A stretch of 6,417 bases of DNA. Origin: Haloarculaceae archaeon. GTDB lineage: Archaea; Halobacteriota; Halobacteria; Halobacteriales; Haloarculaceae. This document shows positions 1 to 4,694 of this stretch, in pieces. Position 1 is the stretch's first letter. Every line of letters starts with the position of its first letter. Location: assembly GCA_018609665.1 (NCBI GenBank), contig JAHENN010000285.1:1-6417 (forward strand), given 5' to 3'. The notes below the pieces were generated by a model, which saw only the letters and a program-made list of their open reading frames with translations, did no database searches and was not told the DNA's origin. The position numbers and the translations under genes were made by a program.

Positions 1-935
1 TCGTAGACGACGTGGGCGGTCGCGACGTCCTGGATGGCGAGGCCGGTGGAGTCGAAGACGGTGACCCTGTCGGCGCCGGTCCGACCCGCCCTGTCGCCGG
101 TCACGATCTCGCCCAGTTCGCCGTAGAGGTCCCCGTCGTCGAGGCGGCCGTCGTTCCAGGGGACGTTGATCTCCCCGGAGTGGGTGCACTGGTCGTAGTC
201 GTCGATGACGAGCGTGGCGTCCAGCAGAATCTCGGGGTCCAGCTCCTGTTTGCCCGCGGCGTCGGCGCCCATGGCGTTGACGTGGGTGTGGTCGCCGACG
301 TCGGCGGCCTCGACGGTGGGCGAGCGGACGGGCGTCACCGTCGAGAGGACGTCACATCGGGCGGCCTCGGCGATGGAGCCGCCGCGGACGTCGAACTCGT
401 CGGCAAAGCGGTCGACGAACGCCTCGACGGCCGCCTCCCGCTTGTCGGCGACGACGACCTCCTCGATATCCCGGACGACGCTGATCGCCTCGAGCTGCGT
501 GTACGACTGGACGCCGGCGCCGACGATGCCCAGCGAGGTCGCGTCCTCGACGGCGAGGTGGTCGGTGGCGACGGCGGCGGCGGCGCCGGTCCGCTGGCGG
601 GTCAGCGTCGTCCCGTCCATGATGGCCAGCGGGAAGGCGGTCACGGGGTCGGAGTAGATCATCGTCCCCATCACCGTCGGCAGGTCGTGCGACTCGGGGT
701 TGTCGGTGTGGACGTTGACCCACTTGATGCCGGCGGCGTCCCAGTCGCCCGAATCCATGTAGGCCGGCATCGACCGGAAGTCGCCGTCGTACGCCGGCAG
801 CTCGATGTAGGACTTGGCGGGCATCTGTACGTCGCCGGCCTGGTAGGCCGCGAAGGCCTCCTCGACGGCGACGATGACCTCCTCGGTGCGTGCGCTGTCG
901 GCGACGTCCTCGGGGTCCAGCAGCAGCGTCTCCAT
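1..935 (-). CDS. Ornithine cyclodeaminase / alanine dehydrogenase family enzyme (3' end cut by window edge)
   Basis: NAD(P)-dependent enzyme of the ornithine cyclodeaminase/mu-crystallin family, which includes archaeal alanine dehydrogenase. It probably acts in the cytoplasm on an amino or imino acid. 311 codons are visible from ATG at 935 and no stop is reached; family members are about 320-330 residues, so only the last 10-20 are missing. Family residues are visible: K41 in MPAKSY, R54, K71 in GIKWVN (position of the ornithine cyclodeaminase catalytic Lys), R113 and R115 in TRQRTGAAAA (carboxylate binding), the Rossmann motif GIVGAGVQS at 136-144, D225 in NAMGADAAGKQEL (position of the catalytic Asp) and VFDSTGLAIQD at 293-303. 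The ATG is supported by a TATA-like element about 28 bases upstream and fits a leaderless transcript. Gene 2 ends 54 bases upstream on the same strand. The family is secure. The substrate (alanine/pyruvate, ornithine or another amino acid) cannot be fixed from sequence alone. Confidence 0.93.
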   Translation of the reverse strand, partial: METLLLDPEDVADSARTEEVIVAVEEAFAAYQAGDVQMPAKSYIELPAYDGDFRSMPAYMDSGDWDAAGIKWVNVHTDNPESHDLPTVMGTMIYSDPVTAFPLAIMDGTTLTRQRTGAAAAVATDHLAVEDATSLGIVGAGVQSYTQLEAISVVRDIEEVVVADKREAAVEAFVDRFADEFDVRGGSIAEAARCDVLSTVTPVRSPTVEAADVGDHTHVNAMGADAAGKQELDPEILLDATLVIDDYDQCTHSGEINVPWNDGRLDDGDLYGELGEIVTGDRAGRTGADRVTVFDSTGLAIQDVATAHVVY

Positions 936-958
936 GCGACGAGGGTCGGGCCGGCGCG

Positions 959-967
959 CACTTAGCT
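959..967 (-). promoter_or_regulatory. Probable TATA-like element for the ornithine cyclodeaminase-family gene
   Basis: Read on the minus strand, GCTAAG (961-966) lies in a GC-rich gap and is centred about 28 bases before the ATG at 935, with no Shine-Dalgarno sequence between. This suggests a leaderless transcript and a promoter separate from that of the gene upstream. It rests on spacing and A/T content only. Confidence 0.4.
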
Positions 968-989
968 TCCCGCATTCCCGGCGCGGGCG

Positions 990-1985
990 TCAGACCCACG
1001 CGACGGCGCCGCCGAGGTCGAACGGCGGGGCGCCGTGGCGGTAGCCCTCGAGGCGACCGTCGGGGCGGGCCCGGACGACGACGGTCGGCTCGTGGCCGAC
1101 CCCCGGACGCTCGGCGGCGACGGCGGCCCACTCGTCGTCCCGGAAGGAGGTGCAGTCGATGACGAGCGTCGCCTCGGGGTGGGCCGCCAGCTGGTCGGAG
1201 CGCTTCGAGCGGCCGGTCTCCCTGACGGCGGCGACGGGGTGGTCGGCGCCGGACCGGCGGGCCGGCGGCTCCGGCCGCGTCACCTCCACGAGCGCCCCGT
1301 CGACGGCGAAGTCCAGGGCGTGGCCGCTTTCCTGTTCGACCTCCGGCTCGAAGTCGAGGCCGGCGTCGACCAGCAGCTTCGCGACGGTGAACTCGGCCAT
1401 CGTCGCCCGCATCCGGCCGACGTCGTAGCCGCCGGAGGTGCCGAGCTTCGAGGCCATCGTGTACCGGTGGGCGTCCAGCACGCCCGTCGACAGCAGCGAC
1501 TCGTAGAAGCCGAGTCCTTCCTCGCGGGTCGCGTCGGGGAAGCCGGCGGCGTCCTCGGCGAAGAACCGCCGCGTGGTGTGGCGGCCGTCCTTCGAGCAGA
1601 ACACCGGCAGGAAAAACCAGGTGACGTACTCGAATGCGGCGAGCCACGGGTCGGTGAGCTCGACGCGGGCGGTGAGCTCGCGCTGGGCCCACCGCGAGAC
1701 GGCGTACGGCGCCTCCTCGAAGGTCTCCTTTTCCGTCCGCCACAGCGGCTCCGGCGTCTCGGTGTTGCCGAGCCAGTAGGCCCGCCCCGGCCGGCGGCAG
1801 AACAGCGCGACGTCGCCGTTGTCCATCTCCAGCCGGCACGTCTCGTAGCGGTCGTCGGCGACGCGGAACCACGGGTCCTCGAGCCGCGCGCCGAACGACG
1901 CCTCCAGGGGAGCGAGCAGCTGCGCTTCGATCCGGTCGTCGGTCCACGTCTCGTCCGAACGGCGGAATCGGAGGGGCCCAGCCAC
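990..1985 (-). CDS. Conserved haloarchaeal protein, DUF5784-like, with a nuclease-like C-terminal region
   Basis: I match this 331-residue protein from memory to the haloarchaeal DUF5784 family, whose function is unknown. Recognisable blocks are MAGPLRFRRS at the start, RLEMDNGDVALF (51-62), WLGNTETPEPLWRTEK (71-86), WFFLPVFCSKDGRHTTRRFF (123-142) and MASKLGTS (177-184). The C-terminal third contains helix MAEFTVAKLL (E198), then GHALDF (D225), LVEVTRP (E234) and QLAAHPEATLVIDC (265-278). This E...D-x8-E-x-T layout resembles a PD-(D/E)xK fold with Thr in place of the usual Lys; that reading is inference. No signal peptide or membrane helix is visible, so it is probably cytoplasmic. Translation starts with GTG at 1985. 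A stop codon lies two codons upstream in frame, and a TATA-like element sits about 26 bases before the GTG. It is divergent from the DUF5786-like gene, so the two share a promoter region. Confidence 0.85.
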   Translation of the reverse strand: MAGPLRFRRSDETWTDDRIEAQLLAPLEASFGARLEDPWFRVADDRYETCRLEMDNGDVALFCRRPGRAYWLGNTETPEPLWRTEKETFEEAPYAVSRWAQRELTARVELTDPWLAAFEYVTWFFLPVFCSKDGRHTTRRFFAEDAAGFPDATREEGLGFYESLLSTGVLDAHRYTMASKLGTSGGYDVGRMRATMAEFTVAKLLVDAGLDFEPEVEQESGHALDFAVDGALVEVTRPEPPARRSGADHPVAAVRETGRSKRSDQLAAHPEATLVIDCTSFRDDEWAAVAAERPGVGHEPTVVVRARPDGRLEGYRHGAPPFDLGGAVAWV

Positions 1986-2006
1986 GGTTCAAGTAGCGGG
2001 CCGCGT

Positions 2007-2015
2007 CGTTTAGCG
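2007..2015 (-). promoter_or_regulatory. Probable TATA-like element for the DUF5784-like gene
   Basis: On the minus strand the sequence CGCTAAACG is centred about 26 bases before the GTG start at 1985. No ribosome binding site is seen, so a leaderless transcript starting at or next to the GTG is likely. The element lies inside the 108-base divergent intergenic region 1986-2093. Confidence 0.5.
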
Positions 2016-2056
2016 GTTGCGCTCCGACCGCGGGATAAACCACCGGGCATCATCCG

Positions 2057-2070
2057 CGATACATTGATTA
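2057..2070 (+). promoter_or_regulatory. Probable promoter element of the small acidic protein gene
   Basis: The AT-rich stretch CGATACATTGATTA stands out from its GC-rich surroundings and lies 24-37 bases before the ATG at 2094. It fits a TATA region giving a very short or absent leader. The exact box (GATACAT or TTGATTA) cannot be decided by eye. Confidence 0.4.
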
Positions 2071-2093
2071 CCCGGAACTCGTTAGGTGAATCC

Positions 2094-2267
2094 ATGTCAA
2101 TGGGTGCCTATGACGAGGACGAGCACGAGCGCCGCGAGCAGAAGAACTCGAGCGTCGACGCGTCCTTCGACGACGAACGCACGGAGTACGAGGGGGAACT
2201 GGAGTACGACTCGGGGGAGTCGGCGGAGGCGCTTCTCGACCAGTTCAGGGAAATCCAGTCGGAGTGA
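2094..2267 (+). CDS. Small very acidic haloarchaeal protein, DUF5786-like
   Basis: A 57-residue protein beginning MSMGAYDEDEHERRE and ending LLDQFREIQSE. I recognise the opening block and the YEGELEYDSGES block (32-43) as those of the haloarchaeal DUF5786 family, whose function is unknown. Twenty of 57 residues are Asp or Glu and only five are Arg or Lys. There is no membrane segment, signal peptide or cysteine. The C-terminal 15 residues (SAEALLDQFREIQSE) look like a short amphipathic helix, while the middle looks disordered, so a small binding or regulatory partner is plausible but unproven. Two in-frame starts exist. ATG 2094 is preferred because of the conserved MSMGAYDEDE opening; GGTGA (2085-2089) lies four bases before it, which would also suit ATG 2100. 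The reading frame stays open far upstream without looking like coding sequence. The gene converges on the membrane-protein gene, 12 bases away. Confidence 0.88.
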   Translation: MSMGAYDEDEHERREQKNSSVDASFDDERTEYEGELEYDSGESAEALLDQFREIQSE

Positions 2268-2279
2268 GCGCCGGCGCCG
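2268..2279. repeat. Palindromic spacer between convergent genes
   Basis: The 12 bases between the two convergent stop codons contain the perfect palindrome GCGCCGGCGC (2268-2277), overlapped by another, CGGCGCCG (2272-2279). It could fold in transcripts of either strand. No T-tract follows, so calling it a terminator would be speculative; in DNA this GC-rich, chance palindromes are also common. Confidence 0.4.
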
Positions 2280-2978
2280 TCAGTCGGTTTCGCGGGTCCG
2301 CAACAGCAGCAGCGACGTGCCGGTGACGGCGGCCACCGCCGCGACGTGACCGACGAGGGCCGCAAGCAGCACCTGGTGGTCGAGCAGGAACGGCACCAGC
2401 AGTAGCTGGACGCTCGCGAACAGGATGGTCTCGCGGTCCGCGCGGCGGAGCGTCGCGGCCGTCTCGGGGGTGAACCGGTAGCGCGCCGACCGCCACAGCC
2501 CGACGACCGACGCCCACCAGCCCGTGCCGATGCGGTAACAGAGGTCCCACAGCACCAGCAGCATCAGGTAGACGACCAGCACGGGCGGGTCGGGGCCGAA
2601 CAGCCGCTCGACGAGCCGGCCGCCGCTCTGTGGGTCGAAGACGAACAGGTGCGTCACCAGGGCGATGAACGCCAGCACCCCCAGCACCACCTCGATGTTG
2701 GAGCTGAACAGCAGCTGGCGGTACGGCTCGGGCGCCTCGGAGGCCCTGGCGGCCTGGCCGATGCGGAGCATCTCCAGGCTCCCGACGGCGGCGATGACGA
2801 CGGCCGCCGTCCCCGCCAGCGCCGCCCGCCAGAGCCCGTAGTACCACGCCAGGGCAACGATGGCCGTCTCGAAGAACGCCAGCTGGATGGCGACGGCCTC
2901 CGCCCGCGAGAGGTCGATTCCCGGCAGCGCCCCGATGATGCTCTCGTAGGCCCACGTCTCGCCGTAGTCGGGCCGCAT
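2280..2978 (-). CDS. Multi-pass membrane protein of unknown function
   Basis: A 232-residue integral membrane protein. I do not recognise a named function, though the opening MRPDYGETWAYESIIGALPG looks like a conserved haloarchaeal family start. Hydrophobic segments, by eye, lie at about 28-48, 52-72, 94-114, 132-154, 184-204 and 205-226, giving about six helices. The loop SEAPEPYRQLLFSS (80-93) and the segment WRSARYRFTPETAATLRRADRE (162-183) would be the main extramembrane parts. Aromatic and charged residues inside helices (ETAIVALAWYYGLWR, LWDLCYRIGTGWW) suggest a functional channel or binding site rather than a simple anchor. No Cys or His cluster, Walker motif or signal-peptide cleavage site is visible. 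ATG 2978 directly follows the TAG of the SDR gene (2979-2981), so translation is probably coupled and no separate promoter is needed. The neighbour suggests a link to redox or cofactor-dependent membrane work, but this is only context. Confidence 0.88.
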   Translation of the reverse strand: MRPDYGETWAYESIIGALPGIDLSRAEAVAIQLAFFETAIVALAWYYGLWRAALAGTAAVVIAAVGSLEMLRIGQAARASEAPEPYRQLLFSSNIEVVLGVLAFIALVTHLFVFDPQSGGRLVERLFGPDPPVLVVYLMLLVLWDLCYRIGTGWWASVVGLWRSARYRFTPETAATLRRADRETILFASVQLLLVPFLLDHQVLLAALVGHVAAVAAVTGTSLLLLRTRETD

Positions 2979-3878
2979 CTACGCCTCACCCGCCGCCGGA
3001 GCGGCGGCCGCGGTCGGTCGGTCGTCGACGGCGGCCCGGACGGCCTCCTCGAACGGCGTGAGTTCGACGTCGACGTGCCGGCGGATGCCCTCGTCGGCGA
3101 CGACGACCGCCTCCCGGAGCCCGACGACCGTCGGCCGGGCGGCCGACAGCGGGACGTCCGTCACCAGCCACAGCCAGCCGGCCGACAGCCGCGGCGACGT
3201 CACCGGCACCGGAACGACCGGCGACCGCCGCCCGGCGACGACCTCGGCGGTCCGCTCCAGCATCGTCTCGTAGGTCAGCACGTCCGGGCCGCCGACCTCG
3301 AACGTCCCGTTCCGGGTGGCCGGCGCCTCCAGCACCCCGAGGAGGTACTCCAGCAGGTCGCCGACGTAGATCGGCTGGCGGTCGGTCCGGACCCACCCCG
3401 GCGTCAGTATCACCGGCAGCCGCTCGGCGATCTGCCGGGTGAGCTCGAAGGTCGTCGACCCGGCCCCGACGACGGCCGCCGTCCGCAGGGTCGTCAGGTC
3501 GTGGTCGCCGCCGTCGAGGATGTGCTCGACCTCGCGGCGGGCGGCCGTCGCGGCCGTGCTGCCGCCGGCGACCCCGCCGAGGTGGACGACCCGGTCGACG
3601 CCGGCGTCGTCGGCGGCGTCGACGAAGCTCCGGGCCGCCAGCCGCTCCCGGTCGGCAGCGTCGCGCCGCGTGGCGCGGGCGAGGTAGTAGGCGGCGTCGA
3701 CCGACGGCAGCGACGCCGGCGGGTCCAGCAGGTTCTCCCCGTGAACCTCGACGCCCGCCGGCGGGTCGTATCGGTCGACGTCGCGGACCAGCGCCACCAC
3801 GTCGTGGTCGGCCGCACGGAGCGCCGAGACGAGGCGACCGCCGACGAACCCCGTCGGCCCCGTGACGAGTACGCGCAT
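2979..3878 (-). CDS. Atypical short-chain dehydrogenase/reductase, YbjT/NmrA-like NAD(P)-binding protein
   Basis: A 299-residue Rossmann-fold protein. It opens MRVLVTGPTGFVGGRL, with the dinucleotide motif G7-P-T-G10-F-V-G13, followed by ALVRDVDRY (29-37), where a basic residue after the second strand is compatible with NADP. LRTAAVVGAG (131-140) and RQPIYVGDLLEYLLGVLEAP (167-186) are the later blocks of extended, atypical SDRs. The classical catalytic YxxxK is absent; that region reads TAARREVEHIL (111-121), as in NmrA, NDUFA9 and YbjT-like members, which may bind or sense dinucleotide rather than catalyse a standard oxidoreduction. The C-terminal part, with WLWLVTDVPLSAARPTVVGL (235-254) and TPFEEAVRAAV (274-284), fits the YbjT-like group. 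ATG 3878 is chosen because the nucleotide-binding strand begins immediately and a TATA element lies about 27 bases upstream. It is the first gene of an operon with the membrane protein. The substrate is unknown. Confidence 0.9.
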   Translation of the reverse strand: MRVLVTGPTGFVGGRLVSALRAADHDVVALVRDVDRYDPPAGVEVHGENLLDPPASLPSVDAAYYLARATRRDAADRERLAARSFVDAADDAGVDRVVHLGGVAGGSTAATAARREVEHILDGGDHDLTTLRTAAVVGAGSTTFELTRQIAERLPVILTPGWVRTDRQPIYVGDLLEYLLGVLEAPATRNGTFEVGGPDVLTYETMLERTAEVVAGRRSPVVPVPVTSPRLSAGWLWLVTDVPLSAARPTVVGLREAVVVADEGIRRHVDVELTPFEEAVRAAVDDRPTAAAAPAAGEA

Positions 3879-3900
3879 GTGGGTGCCCACGGGTCCCCGG

Positions 3901-3909
3901 TTTTTAATC
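3901..3909 (-). promoter_or_regulatory. TATA box of the SDR/membrane-protein operon
   Basis: On the minus strand GATTAAAAA is the clearest TATA-like box in the window and is centred about 27 bases before ATG 3878. It predicts a leaderless transcript and argues against the in-frame upstream GTG at 3890. A short dyad, GTGGG-TG-CCCAC (3879-3890), lies between box and start and could be an operator or chance. Confidence 0.6.
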
Positions 3910-3939
3910 CCATCCCGACGTCGTCGGCGCGCCGCCCCG

Positions 3940-3967
3940 CGTCCCGGGAACGTCGTGGGCCGGGACG
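3940..3967. repeat. 8-base perfect inverted repeat, possible operator
   Basis: CGTCCCGG (3940-3947) and its exact reverse complement CCGGGACG (3960-3967) are separated by 12 bases. The repeat lies about 30 bases upstream of the SDR operon TATA box, where an archaeal activator or repressor dimer could bind. As RNA it would form an 8-pair GC-rich stem extended by one G-U pair. Chance is possible in such GC-rich DNA. Confidence 0.45.
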
Positions 3968-4011
3968 TCCCTCGTGGCACCGAGGTGCGGTGTGTTATCG
4001 TTTCGGGAGCG

Positions 4012-4027
4012 CCGCGGAAAACCGCGG
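4012..4027. repeat. CCGCGG-AAAA-CCGCGG hairpin-forming repeat
   Basis: Two copies of the self-palindromic hexamer CCGCGG flank AAAA, giving a possible six-pair stem with a four-base loop on either strand. No T-run follows directly, so it is not an evident terminator. It lies within the divergent regulatory region, about 34 bases before the AT-rich island. Confidence 0.4.
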
Positions 4028-4060
4028 GTGACGTGACCCCGAACCGCGACCGGGTATCTC

Positions 4061-4081
4061 GGTATAATACGAGAATATAAC
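4061..4081 (+). promoter_or_regulatory. AT-rich island with two TATA-like boxes, probable promoter of the small membrane protein gene
   Basis: Only five of the 20 bases at 4061-4080 are G or C, unlike the rest of the window. TATAATA (4063-4069) and ATATAA (4075-4080) are both good TATA-like boxes. Initiation some 26 bases downstream would leave a leader of roughly 50-65 bases, consistent with the Shine-Dalgarno site before ATG 4157. The first box sits inside the near-dyad CTC-GGTATAATAC-GAG (4058-4073), so a regulator could cover it. The closer ATTAAA at 4131-4136 is the rival; its spacing to the ATG (about 23 bases) is slightly short. Confidence 0.45.
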
Positions 4082-4144
4082 CTCTCGGCTCGCGTACAAT
4101 TTCGGGGTAACTTTTTTGTCGAACGGAGCCATTAAATCCGCGTA

Positions 4145-4150
4145 GAGGTG
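4145..4150 (+). promoter_or_regulatory. Shine-Dalgarno site deciding the start of the small membrane protein
   Basis: GAGGTG is complementary to the 3' end of archaeal 16S rRNA and ends six bases before ATG 4157. It overlaps the alternative in-frame GTG at 4148, so it supports ATG 4157 as the true start. It marks a leadered transcript, unlike most genes in the window. Confidence 0.6.
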
Positions 4151-4156
4151 GTCTCG

Positions 4157-4408
4157 ATGTCGGAGCGCCAGCCAAACAGCGACAGCTTCGGTACCGCCCG
4201 TCCGTCCTCGCCGGACGAACTGCAGCCGGTCGACCCCACCCGGCTCTCCCGGTACGACATCCTCCTGGGGTCGATCCTCCTCGTCCTGCTGGTCGCCTGG
4301 CTCGTCGGCCAGCTCTCGTCGCTCCCCGTCTGGGCGGCGATGGCCGCCGGCTCGCTGCTCGCGCTCCCGCTGGTCGCCGACGGGCTCGCGGTGAACCCGC
4401 CGTCGTGA
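4157..4408 (+). CDS. Small two-helix membrane protein of unknown function
   Basis: An 83-residue protein that I cannot assign to a named family. Residues 1-33 form a polar, Pro/Ser/Asp-rich N-terminal tail ending in the motif TRLSRYD. Two hydrophobic helices follow, at about 34-53 (ILLGSILLVLLVAWLVGQL) and 56-75 (LPVWAAMAAGSLLALPLVAD), joined by a very short turn, then a short tail ending AVNPPS. This is a hairpin membrane topology with both ends on the same side. It has no cysteines or catalytic motif. ATG 4157 is preferred over GTG 4148 because of the Shine-Dalgarno site at 4145-4150. Compact two-helix proteins of this kind often accompany larger membrane complexes, but no partner is visible here. 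It precedes the zinc-ribbon gene by 36 bases on the same strand, though that gene seems to have its own promoter. The gene itself is well supported by codon bias and by the start signal. Confidence 0.8.
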   Translation: MSERQPNSDSFGTARPSSPDELQPVDPTRLSRYDILLGSILLVLLVAWLVGQLSSLPVWAAMAAGSLLALPLVADGLAVNPPS

Positions 4409-4414
4409 CCGGCG

Positions 4415-4422
4415 GCTTTTGT
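4415..4422 (+). promoter_or_regulatory. Possible TATA-like element for the zinc-ribbon protein gene
   Basis: GCTTTTGT is the only T-rich stretch in the 36-base gap and is centred about 26 bases before ATG 4445, the leaderless spacing. The match to a TATA consensus is weak. The T-run also lies just after the upstream stop codon and could help end that transcript. Confidence 0.35.
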
Positions 4423-4444
4423 CCGTGGCGCCGCTACGACCGCC

Positions 4445-4648
4445 ATGAGCGGCGACCCGTGTGACGCCTGCGAGACGGAGGTTTCGATCGGCGGCGGCAT
4501 CGCCGGCATCTGGTCGTCGAACCGCGGGACCGGCGGCATGACCCTGGAGTTCGACGACGGCAGCGACTTCTTCCTCTGCTTCGACTGCATCGAGGCGCTA
4601 CCCGAGGAGCCGTCGCCGGCCGACGTCGCCGCGCTGGCCGAGGACTGA
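4445..4648 (+). CDS. Small zinc-ribbon-like protein (CxxC...CxxC)
   Basis: A 67-residue acidic protein with two CxxC knuckles: C6-D-A-C9 and C45-F-D-C48, separated by 35 residues. The spacing fits a single structural zinc ribbon. Between them lie a Gly-rich segment, SIGGGIAGIW (14-23), and a strand, GGMTLEFDDGSDFFLC (30-45). The end, LPEEPSPADVAALAED, is probably a short helix. It resembles small haloarchaeal proteins annotated only as domains of unknown function, and I do not assign a gene name. No DNA-binding helix-turn-helix or basic patch is seen, so protein binding or an adaptor role is as likely as nucleic-acid binding. It starts at ATG 4445 without a Shine-Dalgarno site, probably on a leaderless transcript. 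It lies 36 bases after the membrane protein gene and 46 bases before the helicase gene, all on the same strand. Any link to the helicase is only positional. Confidence 0.85.
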   Translation: MSGDPCDACETEVSIGGGIAGIWSSNRGTGGMTLEFDDGSDFFLCFDCIEALPEEPSPADVAALAED

Positions 4649-4662
4649 CCGCCGGGGCCGGT

Positions 4663-4671
4663 GGGTTTAGG
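4663..4671 (+). promoter_or_regulatory. Probable TATA-like element of the helicase gene
   Basis: GGGTTTAGG is centred about 27 bases before GTG 4695. It is the only A/T cluster in the 46-base gap, and no Shine-Dalgarno site precedes the GTG. This supports both a leaderless transcript and the choice of GTG as start. Confidence 0.5.
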
Positions 4672-4694
4672 GCCGTCCCGTCGCTCGGTTCGGC

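Larger units (their letters stand above)
3879..4156. other. Divergent intergenic region with inverted repeats and an AT-rich island
   Basis: These 278 bases separate the SDR operon (minus) from the small membrane protein gene (plus) and have no credible reading frame. From left to right they hold: the dyad GTGGG-TG-CCCAC (3879-3890); the operon TATA box (3901-3909); an 8-base perfect inverted repeat CGTCCCGG/CCGGGACG (3940-3947 and 3960-3967) with a 12-base spacer; GCACC-GA-GGTGC (3977-3988); CCGCGG-AAAA-CCGCGG (4012-4027); the AT-rich island at 4061-4081; a run of six T (4112-4117); and ATTAAA (4131-4136). Promoters for both directions are expected here. Whether a small RNA is also made cannot be judged from sequence alone. 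Confidence 0.6.

Noticed and set aside
352..2043. Long minus-strand open frame (563 codons) spanning the first two genes
   Set aside because: Its translation is Arg/Gly/Pro-rich with no conserved blocks. It is the shadow of two real genes that carry clear family motifs in other frames, as expected in GC-rich DNA.
1035..2093. Open frame upstream of and continuous with the small acidic protein on the plus strand
   Set aside because: It lies antisense to the DUF5784-like gene and has no family motifs. The promoter-like element at 2057-2070 and the conserved MSMGAYDEDE opening place the true start at 2094.
2649..4031. Long plus-strand open frame (460 codons) opposite the SDR and membrane protein genes
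   Set aside because: The composition is Arg/Gly/Asp-rich without recognisable domains, while the opposite strand encodes a clear Rossmann protein and membrane helices.
4111..4118. T6 run as a terminator
   Set aside because: No plus-strand gene ends upstream of it within the intergenic region and no stem directly precedes it.
4148..4156. GTG at 4148 as the start of the small membrane protein
   Set aside because: It overlaps the Shine-Dalgarno site GAGGTG, which is correctly spaced for ATG 4157.
3879..4175. N-terminal extension of the SDR protein to a much earlier start
   Set aside because: The dinucleotide-binding strand starts right at ATG 3878, and the clear TATA box at 3901-3909 would lie inside the extended coding region.
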